A DNA stretch of 7,946 bases, from NCBI GenBank assembly GCA_016838795.1, contig JAEHKQ010000105.1:1-7946 (forward strand), given 5' to 3'. A program made the translations under genes and the position numbers. Under the pieces are notes generated by a model. It was not told the DNA's origin and searched no databases. It was given only the letters and a program-made list of their open reading frames with translations. The number at the start of each line of letters is the position of its first letter. Within the stretch, counting starts at the first letter, position 1. Source of the DNA: Nitrosopumilales archaeon. Its GTDB lineage: Archaea > Thermoproteota > Nitrososphaeria > Nitrososphaerales > Nitrosopumilaceae. Shown piece by piece: positions 1-7,398 of this stretch.

Positions 1-3000
1 CAATATGCTGTCTTTTGATCCTGCAATACCATGTCGTCCAATTTGTTGCATATAGCCTTTAGAACACATCAAATCTGAAACCAACATTATGTATCTTATA
101 TCAACTTCAAGGCCTTGGTCTTCTAGTGTACTGTTTAATTCATTAATCAAAGCATTTCTAGCTGCTTCAATACCCAAAGTAATTCCAATTTCAAAAACAT
201 TGTTAGTTCTAACGTTATTTTTATCAATTCCTTCAATTCCCAATACTTTGGCCAAATTAGAACCAGTTGTTTGAATAATCCACTCATTATCTTTTTGTAC
301 CAAAGTAATTCGTTCAATATCTGGAACGCCTTTTACTGTTGTATTCAGTACTTTGTTTCTAATTATAATAACAGTGGGAGCATCAGATTCTTCGACTAGT
401 GTAAGAGTTATAGAATTGCCTTGTAATTCCGTCTTAAATTTTTTGTTTGACTGTAATACCTCATCAATTTCTTCAACAGATATATCACGTTCACGTAATC
501 GGTTTGAATTAAAGTGTAGTTTGATTTCAGTAGAATAATTTGTGTCTGTATCAGAAATCAATGAACTGACTTTAGTTTGTAAAGTATTACGTGCAACCTC
601 AATTGCTTTTTCACGAGATGTTTTTGACTCTGCATTTAAGAAAATATCCATTGTTGGCGTGACAGGGTTTTTACGAGCATCGACTAATTCTATTAGTCTT
701 GGAAGGCCAAGAGTAACGTTTCTTTCTCTAATTCCTGCAAAGTGGAATGTTCTAAGAGTCATTTGAGTACCAGGTTCACCAATAGATTGTGCAGTAACAA
801 TTCCCACAGCTTGGCCGGGTTCAACTTTAGATTTATTGTAAAGATCTAACCCTTTTTTGCAGACTGATTCTATTCCATCCTTACTTAATTTTGCTTCAAG
901 TAGTGCGTCGGTTACAATGTTTCTAAGTCTTGGATTAAAAGTGCGTGTGTATTTTTTTGCTAGATCTGCTATTTCTTCCTTTGTTGCTTTTTTTCCAGAA
1001 TCAATAATTATTTTGGATTCAATTAGTCTATTGACGTTAAAAGCTTCTCCATGATCACTTTTTGCAACATCGACTCCATCTTCACCATAAAGGAATTGTA
1101 CAATATGGCCATGAGTATCTCTTACTGTTCCATCATATTCTAATCTAATGTGTTCTAATGCATTGATGAGTCTTCGTTGCATGTAACCACTTTGCTGGGT
1201 TCGAACTGCAGTATCAACAAGACCTTCTCTGCCCCCCATTGCGTGAAAGAAAAATTCTAATGCAGAAAGACCATCCCTATAGTTTGATTTGACAAATCCA
1301 TGAGAATCTGGATTGTTATCGTGTTCTTTAAAATGTGGTAATGCACGATTGTTATAACCACTAATCAGTCGTTTCCCTCTTCTAGATTGTTGTCCCAAGG
1401 CTCCAGCCATCTGACCAATGTTTAATGATGAACCTCTTGCTCCTGTTGTTGCCATAATTCTTCCCGCATTTGTTTCATCAAGGGATTGATCTGCAGTACT
1501 GCCAGCTGAATCTCTTGCTTTTGATAATTCGTTCACTATGTAAGCCTCCAAAGCTTCTTCAGACGAAAGCCCCCGTGTTAACTTTAATGTGCCTTTTTTT
1601 GCTTGAGAGATGAAATCGTAAACTGTTCCATAGCTTTGTTGTATATTATCTAGAATGGTTTGCCTGACTTTGTCTGATAATTCAAGGTCGCTATAACCAT
1701 AGCTAAATCCATAATGAGTAATGAATTGTTTTAAGATTATCAAAATAGAATTCAAGAATTGTTTTGCTTGTACATTTCCATAATCCTTTGCAATCCTATG
1801 CAGTACGCTTTCTGGTTCTTCTGCTCCAATTGATGATTTGTCTATAATACCACTAATCAGTTCGCCATTTTTTATTACAACGTCTTTGGCAATACCTTTA
1901 GTTCCCTTGGACCATTTTGAAGTCATCACATAGTTGAAATCTTTAGGTAGGAAAAGGGAAAACAGCTGCTTTCCACTAAACAGAGGTCCTTCTTTGCCTT
2001 TCAAGGAGGGTTCAGGTAATGGTCCATCATAACCACCTAGCATTGCAAAGTTTGAAAATTCTTGAATGGTAAGTGTCGTATCATCTTTTGTAAGGAGAAA
2101 AGCTCCTGTGATGAAGTCTCTTAGTGCACCAATGATTGGTCCTCCATATCTTGGAGAAATGATCTGATCTTGTACCCTCATAAGTAAGATAGCTTCTGCT
2201 CTAGCTTCTTCGCTTTGAGGGACGTGTAGATTCATCTCATCACCATCAAAGTCCGCATTATATGGTGGACATACGGATGGGTGTAGTCTGAATGTTTTTC
2301 CTGGCAATACCTTAACGTAGTGGGCCATGATTGACATTTGGTGAAGTGATGGTTGTCGGTTAAACATTACGACATCACCATCAGAGAGATGTCTTTCAAC
2401 AAGATACCCAATTTCAAGGCTATCAGCAATGGTGGAACGATCCTCAACAAAATCTAATCTAATTTTCACGCCGTCTGGCCTTACGATATAATTAACTCCT
2501 GGAAATTTGCTCGGTCCATTAATAACAAGTTTTTTCAGTCGTTCAATATTCCATTCAGTAATAATTTCAGGTATTGTAAGTTTCATTGCAATAGATTTTG
2601 GAACTCCAACTTCTGAGAGATCAAGATTTGGATCAGGAGAAATTACTGTTCTACTTGAAAAATCAACTCTTTTACCAGAAAGTGAACCGCGAAACCTTCC
2701 TTCTTTTCCTTTTAGTCTTTGTGTTAATGTTTTGAGTGGTCTTCCTGAACGATGATGAGCTTGTGGTATTCCTGAAACTTCATTATCAAAGTATGTTGTA
2801 GCATGATATTGTAACAAGTCAACTAAGTCTTGAACAATTAATGGTGGAGTTCCAGCCTCTTTACTTTCTTTGAGGCGTTGATTAACTCTGATTATATCTA
2901 CCATTTTGTGAGTTAGGTCATCTTCAGATCTGATTCCAGTTTCCAAAATAATTGAAGGTCTTACTGTAACCGGTGGAACAGGTAATACTTGTAAAATAAA

Positions 3001-3627
3001 CCATTCAGGTCTAGCAGTATCGCAATCATACCCAAGTAAAATTAAATCCTCATCAAGAATTTGTGAGAATCGTTCACGTATTGTAATTGGAAGTAATCTA
3101 TGTTCTCCAATTTCTGTTTTCTCAATAAAGATGGTGGGTTTGGTGAAAATCAGTTCATATTGAGTTTTTCCACAATGTGGGCACTCCTTAGCTTTCTTTG
3201 CTTTTTCTAAAATTTGTTCTGGAATTCGTTTTTGTGAAAGAACAGAATAAGCAGCCTCTTTTTTTCTTATTTTAGAATATTCATCTAGTGCTTCTTGTGA
3301 CATCTTAACTCTAGAACAAGAACGGCATGTGGATAGTAATAATTTGTAAATATTGTCAATAAATGCAATATGTAGTACTGGTTCTGCCAGTTCTATATGG
3401 CCAAAATGTCCTGGACATCTTGCTGCGGTGTTTCCACATGTAAGGCATTTTTGTCCAGGTTCCAATGTTCCTAGTCGCCCATCCATTAGTCCCCCTTGAA
3501 CAGCCATTCCATCCTCATCATATGTCTCTGGGGCAGTTATTTCAGAAACTGAGTATTTTCTAATTTCATTTGGAGACCAAACTGAGAATCTTATCGAATA
3601 GATTGTTTTAACAGTTTGAACTGACAT
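1..3627 (-). CDS. rpoA: DNA-directed RNA polymerase subunit A, unsplit A'+A'' form (3' end beyond window)
   Basis: Largest catalytic subunit of archaeal RNA polymerase (beta'/Rpb1 homologue). 1209 codons are visible without a stop. The frame is still open at position 1 within the conserved RHGIAGSKDS stretch, so I estimate only some tens of residues are missing. Seen in order: zinc ligands C61, C64, C71 and H74; a second zinc pair set C101/C104 and C149/C152; the switch/rudder region GKRVDFSSRT at 318; FNRQPSLH at 422; the catalytic loop NADFDGD at 457-463, with Mg-binding D459, D461 and D463; the bridge helix around 795-830 (GGREGLVDTAVRT); and the trigger loop QSIGEPGTQMTLRTFH at 947-962. 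The usual A'/A'' break, shortly after YGEDGVD (from 847), is bridged here by continuous coding sequence. One fused gene is a known trait of Thaumarchaeota and of eukaryotic Rpb1. The ATG overlaps the rpoB stop (TAATG) and has AGGAG 8 nt upstream. Last visible gene of the rpoH-rpoB-rpoA operon. Confidence 0.98.
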   Translation of the reverse strand, partial: MSVQTVKTIYSIRFSVWSPNEIRKYSVSEITAPETYDEDGMAVQGGLMDGRLGTLEPGQKCLTCGNTAARCPGHFGHIELAEPVLHIAFIDNIYKLLLSTCRSCSRVKMSQEALDEYSKIRKKEAAYSVLSQKRIPEQILEKAKKAKECPHCGKTQYELIFTKPTIFIEKTEIGEHRLLPITIRERFSQILDEDLILLGYDCDTARPEWFILQVLPVPPVTVRPSIILETGIRSEDDLTHKMVDIIRVNQRLKESKEAGTPPLIVQDLVDLLQYHATTYFDNEVSGIPQAHHRSGRPLKTLTQRLKGKEGRFRGSLSGKRVDFSSRTVISPDPNLDLSEVGVPKSIAMKLTIPEIITEWNIERLKKLVINGPSKFPGVNYIVRPDGVKIRLDFVEDRSTIADSLEIGYLVERHLSDGDVVMFNRQPSLHQMSIMAHYVKVLPGKTFRLHPSVCPPYNADFDGDEMNLHVPQSEEARAEAILLMRVQDQIISPRYGGPIIGALRDFITGAFLLTKDDTTLTIQEFSNFAMLGGYDGPLPEPSLKGKEGPLFSGKQLFSLFLPKDFNYVMTSKWSKGTKGIAKDVVIKNGELISGIIDKSSIGAEEPESVLHRIAKDYGNVQAKQFLNSILIILKQFITHYGFSYGYSDLELSDKVRQTILDNIQQSYGTVYDFISQAKKGTLKLTRGLSSEEALEAYIVNELSKARDSAGSTADQSLDETNAGRIMATTGARGSSLNIGQMAGALGQQSRRGKRLISGYNNRALPHFKEHDNNPDSHGFVKSNYRDGLSALEFFFHAMGGREGLVDTAVRTQQSGYMQRRLINALEHIRLEYDGTVRDTHGHIVQFLYGEDGVDVAKSDHGEAFNVNRLIESKIIIDSGKKATKEEIADLAKKYTRTFNPRLRNIVTDALLEAKLSKDGIESVCKKGLDLYNKSKVEPGQAVGIVTAQSIGEPGTQMTLRTFHFAGIRERNVTLGLPRLIELVDARKNPVTPTMDIFLNAESKTSREKAIEVARNTLQTKVSSLISDTDTNYSTEIKLHFNSNRLRERDISVEEIDEVLQSNKKFKTELQGNSITLTLVEESDAPTVIIIRNKVLNTTVKGVPDIERITLVQKDNEWIIQTTGSNLAKVLGIEGIDKNNVRTNNVFEIGITLGIEAARNALINELNSTLEDQGLEVDIRYIMLVSDLMCSKGYMQQIGRHGIAGSKDSIL

Positions 3628-6600
3628 TATACCTTCTCCTTTATCGTAAGTCTTGGGGCAATGTTAAGACTTTGCATCTCCTGTAAAAGCAGTTTAAACG
3701 CATATGCTACAGAAACTGATGATACCTTTGCTTTATCGCCACAAACCCTACAAACATATTTTCTTTGTTTGACATCATGATAGGCAACTAAGCCACATCT
3801 TTCACAGACAAAAATTTCAGATTTATCAGATTCATCTAGTAGTCGATCTTTTAGAATCATAGAAGCCCCATAAGCTATCAAACAGTCTCTTTCCATCTCC
3901 CCAAATCTTAAACCGCCACCGCGAGACCTTCCTTCAGTAGGTTGTTTTGTTAACATTTGAACTTGACCTCTTGCCCGAGCATGAATTTTGTCAGCTACCA
4001 TATGGTGTAATTTCTGATAATATACAACTCCAATGAAAACTTCAACTGGGAAAGATTTTCCAGTTCTTCCATCGTACATAACTTCTTTTCCTGAATATTT
4101 GAAACCAGCATCTTCCATTATACTTTTGGCTGCATCAATTTTTTCTCCTACAAATGCGGAGCCATCAAATTTTCGTCCCCGCAATGCAGCGGCTTTACCA
4201 GTAATTGATTCCATAAACATTCCCACAGTCATTCTTGATGGAAATGCATGTGGGTTGATCAAAACGTCTGGGACAATTCCATCAGCAGTATATGGCAAGT
4301 CTTCATTCTTTGCTAAGATTCCAAGAACGCCCTTCTGACCATGTCTAGAAGCAAACTTGTCACCAATTTCTGGAATTCTCATATCTCTAACTCTAATCTT
4401 ATACATCTTGCCGCCTTCATTGGATTGAGTCATTACGACAGTATCAATAACACCAGTTTCTGATGGTCTAACTCCAATTGAGGTATCCCGTCTGTATGGA
4501 CCTGTGACTTCAAACTCTCTATATTCTTCCATAAATCTTGGTGGACTAGTTTTTCCTATCAAGATATCACCGCCCTGAACTACAGATTCTGTTGCAACTA
4601 CACCATCTTCTTCCAACAAACGGTACGCTTTTTCTCCTTTGTAGCCTCGAATGTTATCTTCAGCATTGGGGATTTCGAAATTGTCACGCACCCCACCAGG
4701 ATATTGTTTAGCTTCTGTATCATAGATTCTGTAAAAGAAGGTTCTTCCAAGACCTCTATCGACAGCTGCTTTACTCAAAACAATAGCATCTTCAATGTTA
4801 TATCCATCAAATGGTAAAACTGCAACAACACAATTTTGTCCAGCTGGTCTATCTTCCAAACCCAATAATTTCATTGCTTTAGTAGTAACAATGGGCGTTT
4901 GAGGATAAAGCATGAAATGTTGTCTCACATAAGTGCTGGTATTCATCATAGGAGTAGAAAATCCTAAACTTTGTTTTGCCATAGCAGATTGATAGGTATT
5001 TCTTGGAGATTGGTTATGTTCTGGGTATGGAATAATTGATGCACCAGCGCCTAGAATTGCAGAAGGAAATATCTCCAAATGAGTATGTTTTTTTGTTTCT
5101 TTTTCATCAAGAGTAATGTAACAATTTTCTTCTTCATTTGCATCAACTAGTTCAATGATTCCCATCCTAAGTAGATCATTCCAAGAAAGTAATTTTTTGG
5201 TAATTTTACCTAATAATTCTTGAGAAAGCAATGATTTGTTTTCTTTAATTATGATTAAAGGTCGTAATACTCTTCCAGCATTACAATTTACATAAAGTCT
5301 TTTTGTAGCACCTATAATTTTTGATTTGTAAAATGAGATTCCCACATGTGGATGAATTTTTGAGTTCCTTCTAAGTTCACGGAGCGACTCGGCTAGTTCT
5401 TCGCCTTCTTTATCGTAGCCAATTAATCTTCCATCTACAAAAACTCTTGTTGCATCCTTTTTCATCTCATTTTTTGCGTCTGAAAAATGAACTGTACCCA
5501 AATCATATAGTTTTTCAACAATTTCTTCAGAAGAGGCATTTACAGAAATTATCGCTGAAAGTGCCAAGTTTTTTACTAATCCACAATTTGAGCCTTCGGG
5601 AGTTTCGCTAGGACAAATTCGTCCAAAGTGTGTCGCGTGCAAGTCTCTTGCTTCAAAATTAGGTTGTGTCCTACTAAGGGGGGATTGAACTCTTCTCAAG
5701 TGACTGATTGTTGAAAGGTAATTGGTTCTATCAAGGAGTTGAGTAACACCGACCCTACCTCTACCCCAGTTTCCCGTGGCTATTGCATTGTTTAGCTTAT
5801 CTGAAACAATTCCTGGCCTTATTGCTGCAGCTACTGCGTTAATTCCACGTTTTTGTCCAGATCGTTCAAGTTGATATTTCATATCTCTAACCAAGTTTCT
5901 AAAAGCTGTTCTAAACAAATCAGCTAACATTTGACCTGCAAATTTGATTACTTTATTTCCATAATGATCTTTATCATCAGGATAAACCCAACCAAGTTTT
6001 AGTTCAAGTAATTTACAAGCAGCTTCACCAAGAAATTGCGCCTTTTCTTTTCTATTCTCTGGATGCTTTCCTAAGTGAGGTAACAAACCCCAGTCCAATA
6101 ATGTTTCAGCTCTTTTAATTTGGAATTCTTCCAGCATGCCCGGCGCAATTCGTTTACTCATGTATACTATTGCGTCCTTTGATGTTGGAACATCACCTGC
6201 TTTTTCAAAAGAAGATTCTAACTCATCTTGAATTTCATCCACAAGTGAAACTACAGATGCAATTTCTCTGTCAGATTCTAAACCAAGTGCCCGTATTAAA
6301 GTTACAACTGGTATATCTACAGGAGACCCGGGGATTCTTGCAACAATAAGGCCATCATTTTTCATTACTAATTCTAATTTTGCACGATATCCAACAATTG
6401 AAGAATAGACTTTAGCTTTGAAAACTATGTTGCCTCCAACTGTGTCTTTATCAACAATGATCTTATTGTAAGAAAGATCCTCCAATCCAACAATTACTCT
6501 TTCTGAACCATTGATTATGAAATATCCACCTGGATCATTTGGATCTTCTCCGTGTTCAACAAGCTTTTGAGAAGGGAAATTATGTAAAATACAGGCATTT

Positions 6601-6974
6601 GAACGCACCATAACTGGAATATCGCCAATATGAACAAATCTAGATTCTAGAATTTTGCCATCTTCAACCACGCTAGCTTCCATCATTACAGGTGAAGAAT
6701 ACGATACATTTCGCAATCTTGCTTCTGCAGGAGTGATGTGTGTAATGGATCCATCAAGTTCCATCATTCTAGGTTGTTGGAGTTTTACTTTACCAAGCTG
6801 AATTTTATAAGGATACTCTGCATTTTCAATTTCAATTTGAGCCACTTCGTTAATGATGCTTTGTAATCCCCTTTCCAAAAATTCGTCAAATGAATTCAAA
6901 TGTTGACGAGCTATACCTTCTCTTTTAAGAATATCTTGAATAATTGCCCATCTTTTGTTTGTTGATTCTGCCAA
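3627..6974 (-). CDS. rpoB: DNA-directed RNA polymerase subunit B, unsplit
   Basis: Second-largest catalytic subunit (beta/Rpb2 homologue), 1115 aa, a normal length for an undivided archaeal RpoB; many euryarchaea split it into B'' and B'. Seen in order: the N-terminal helix with the RQHLNSFDEF signature near residue 25; the protrusion/lobe region with GYFIINGSERVIVG; the fork region with GNWGRGRVGVTQLLDR and ETPEG at 457-461; GYNIEDA at 724-730, whose acidic pair lies near the active-site Mg; GDKFASRHGQKG at 871-882, with the two conserved lysines K873 and K881 that contact the nascent RNA; and a C-terminal clamp zinc site C1057, C1060, C1075 and C1078. The start is TTG, directly after the rpoH stop and in the same frame. 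The next in-frame Met is near residue 70, beyond conserved N-terminal sequence, so it cannot be the start. A GGTGG 8 nt upstream supports TTG. No intein or disruption seen. Translation is probably coupled to rpoH. Confidence 0.98.
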   Translation of the reverse strand: MAESTNKRWAIIQDILKREGIARQHLNSFDEFLERGLQSIINEVAQIEIENAEYPYKIQLGKVKLQQPRMMELDGSITHITPAEARLRNVSYSSPVMMEASVVEDGKILESRFVHIGDIPVMVRSNACILHNFPSQKLVEHGEDPNDPGGYFIINGSERVIVGLEDLSYNKIIVDKDTVGGNIVFKAKVYSSIVGYRAKLELVMKNDGLIVARIPGSPVDIPVVTLIRALGLESDREIASVVSLVDEIQDELESSFEKAGDVPTSKDAIVYMSKRIAPGMLEEFQIKRAETLLDWGLLPHLGKHPENRKEKAQFLGEAACKLLELKLGWVYPDDKDHYGNKVIKFAGQMLADLFRTAFRNLVRDMKYQLERSGQKRGINAVAAAIRPGIVSDKLNNAIATGNWGRGRVGVTQLLDRTNYLSTISHLRRVQSPLSRTQPNFEARDLHATHFGRICPSETPEGSNCGLVKNLALSAIISVNASSEEIVEKLYDLGTVHFSDAKNEMKKDATRVFVDGRLIGYDKEGEELAESLRELRRNSKIHPHVGISFYKSKIIGATKRLYVNCNAGRVLRPLIIIKENKSLLSQELLGKITKKLLSWNDLLRMGIIELVDANEEENCYITLDEKETKKHTHLEIFPSAILGAGASIIPYPEHNQSPRNTYQSAMAKQSLGFSTPMMNTSTYVRQHFMLYPQTPIVTTKAMKLLGLEDRPAGQNCVVAVLPFDGYNIEDAIVLSKAAVDRGLGRTFFYRIYDTEAKQYPGGVRDNFEIPNAEDNIRGYKGEKAYRLLEEDGVVATESVVQGGDILIGKTSPPRFMEEYREFEVTGPYRRDTSIGVRPSETGVIDTVVMTQSNEGGKMYKIRVRDMRIPEIGDKFASRHGQKGVLGILAKNEDLPYTADGIVPDVLINPHAFPSRMTVGMFMESITGKAAALRGRKFDGSAFVGEKIDAAKSIMEDAGFKYSGKEVMYDGRTGKSFPVEVFIGVVYYQKLHHMVADKIHARARGQVQMLTKQPTEGRSRGGGLRFGEMERDCLIAYGASMILKDRLLDESDKSEIFVCERCGLVAYHDVKQRKYVCRVCGDKAKVSSVSVAYAFKLLLQEMQSLNIAPRLTIKEKV
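3636..3640 (-). promoter_or_regulatory. Shine-Dalgarno site of rpoA
   Basis: On the minus strand this reads AGGAG, 8 nt before the rpoA ATG and inside the last codons of rpoB. It fits the archaeal 16S rRNA anti-SD end. It supports the ATG at 3627 as the true start and independent ribosome binding at a junction where stop and start overlap. Confidence 0.8.
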
Positions 6975-7226
6975 TTACACTTCCACCACATATCTGTAGT
7001 ACAAACTTTTGCCAGCGGTACTACTTTTTCTTGTAATCTTGATCATGTCACCCGGTTTAACGCCAAGACCGACGATTGCAGGATCAGTAACAAAAATCAA
7101 TGGAAGTTCGGTAAGTTTGCAATTGAATTTTACTAAAATTTCTTCAGCTTCTTTTTTAGACATTATCTCATGTTTGGGAACATATACATGGTCGGGAACT
7201 AGAATTAGATTTTTTTTAGAGACCAC
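6975..7226 (-). CDS. rpoH: DNA-directed RNA polymerase subunit H (Rpb5-like)
   Basis: Small archaeal polymerase subunit equivalent to the C-terminal domain of eukaryotic Rpb5. It binds the RpoA part of the jaw/DNA-entry side of the enzyme. I choose the GTG at 7226, giving 83 aa and starting MVSKKNLILV. Family hallmarks seen: HVYVPKHE at 13-20, the LPLIFVTDPA stretch at 41-50, then GVKPGDMIKITR at 55-66 and TAGKSLYYRYVVE near the end. These cover the whole known fold at the usual family length. The GTG has TGAGGT 8 nt upstream. Longer readings exist: an ATG at 7250 adds 8 residues but lacks an SD. An ATG at 7331 adds a 35-residue segment unlike the family and lies upstream of the TATA element, so transcripts would not contain it. 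First gene of the operon; its TAA abuts the rpoB start with no gap. Confidence 0.95.
   Translation of the reverse strand: MVSKKNLILVPDHVYVPKHEIMSKKEAEEILVKFNCKLTELPLIFVTDPAIVGLGVKPGDMIKITRKSSTAGKSLYYRYVVEV
6983..6987 (-). promoter_or_regulatory. Shine-Dalgarno site of rpoB
   Basis: The minus strand reads GGTGG inside the last rpoH codons, 8 nt before the TTG start of rpoB, the same spacing as at rpoH and rpoA. This site decides in favour of the unusual TTG start. The match to the anti-SD is weaker than the AGGAG of rpoA, so coupling to rpoH termination may contribute. Confidence 0.6.
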
Positions 7227-7234
7227 GTGATAAA

Positions 7235-7240
7235 ACCTCA
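7235..7240 (-). promoter_or_regulatory. Shine-Dalgarno site of rpoH, deciding a GTG start
   Basis: The minus strand reads TGAGGT, a good match to the archaeal anti-SD complement (GGAGGTGA), ending 8 nt before the GTG at 7226. No comparable purine run precedes the ATG codons at 7250 or 7331, so this site sets the rpoH start. Confidence 0.7.
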
Positions 7241-7300
7241 GAACTAACATTAGCTGTAATATAACAGAGAATAAACAAACATCAAAAAAACACCGAGAGG

Positions 7301-7315
7301 TTAATATATATCTAA
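7301..7315 (-). promoter_or_regulatory. Probable TATA element of the rpoH-rpoB-rpoA operon
   Basis: The minus strand reads TTAGATATATATTAA, the best box A-like element upstream of rpoH. With the usual TATA-to-start distance of about 26 nt, transcription would begin near 7282, giving a leader of about 56 nt before the rpoH GTG. A purine-rich BRE is not clear-cut on either side. The core is nearly self-complementary, so orientation rests on position relative to rpoH rather than on the element itself. Confidence 0.6.
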
Positions 7316-7368
7316 TCTGGCGTTGAGTCAAAAATTCATTTTTTTAGTCAAGATTATTTTTCACAACC

Positions 7369-7376
7369 TTAAATAA
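7369..7376 (+). promoter_or_regulatory. Probable TATA element of the exported-protein gene
   Basis: Reads TTAAATAA with CACAACC immediately upstream. Its centre lies about 26 nt before the ATG at 7399, so the predicted transcription start falls on or next to the start codon and the mRNA would be leaderless, a common arrangement in archaea. A GAGG at 7384-7387, 11 nt from the ATG, is a poorly spaced alternative SD that would matter only if an upstream promoter is used. Confidence 0.55.
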
Positions 7377-7398
7377 TATTAATTGAGGCGTTATCACT

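Noticed and set aside
1232..1237. Run of six C in rpoA as a possible frameshift or programmed slippage site.
   Set aside because: The frame continues correctly through it (HAMGGREGL of the bridge helix), with conserved sequence on both sides and no alternative product.
4033..4338. Plus-strand open frame of 101 codons inside rpoB, and similar frames at 89-274, 353-538, 542-766, 857-1054 and 2507-2755.
   Set aside because: All lie antisense to strongly conserved RpoA or RpoB coding sequence. None shows a recognisable domain, and they read as mirror composition of the real genes.
3627..6974. Search for inteins or insertions in the large subunits, which are frequent intein sites in archaea.
   Set aside because: RpoB and visible RpoA have normal family lengths, and the conserved motifs follow one another without inserted blocks.
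7009..7230. Plus-strand open frame of 73 codons opposite rpoH.
   Set aside because: It is antisense to the conserved RpoH frame and has no family resemblance.
7227..7331. N-terminal extension of RpoH starting at the ATG at 7331, with a hydrophobic stretch suggesting a membrane segment.
   Set aside because: The extension starts upstream of the TATA element and has no SD. It adds 35 residues with no place in the RpoH family. The GTG at 7226 fits length and SD.
7284..7345. T-rich runs on both strands of the intergenic region as terminators.
   Set aside because: No gene ends here; both flanking genes begin here. The runs fit ordinary AT-rich promoter DNA.
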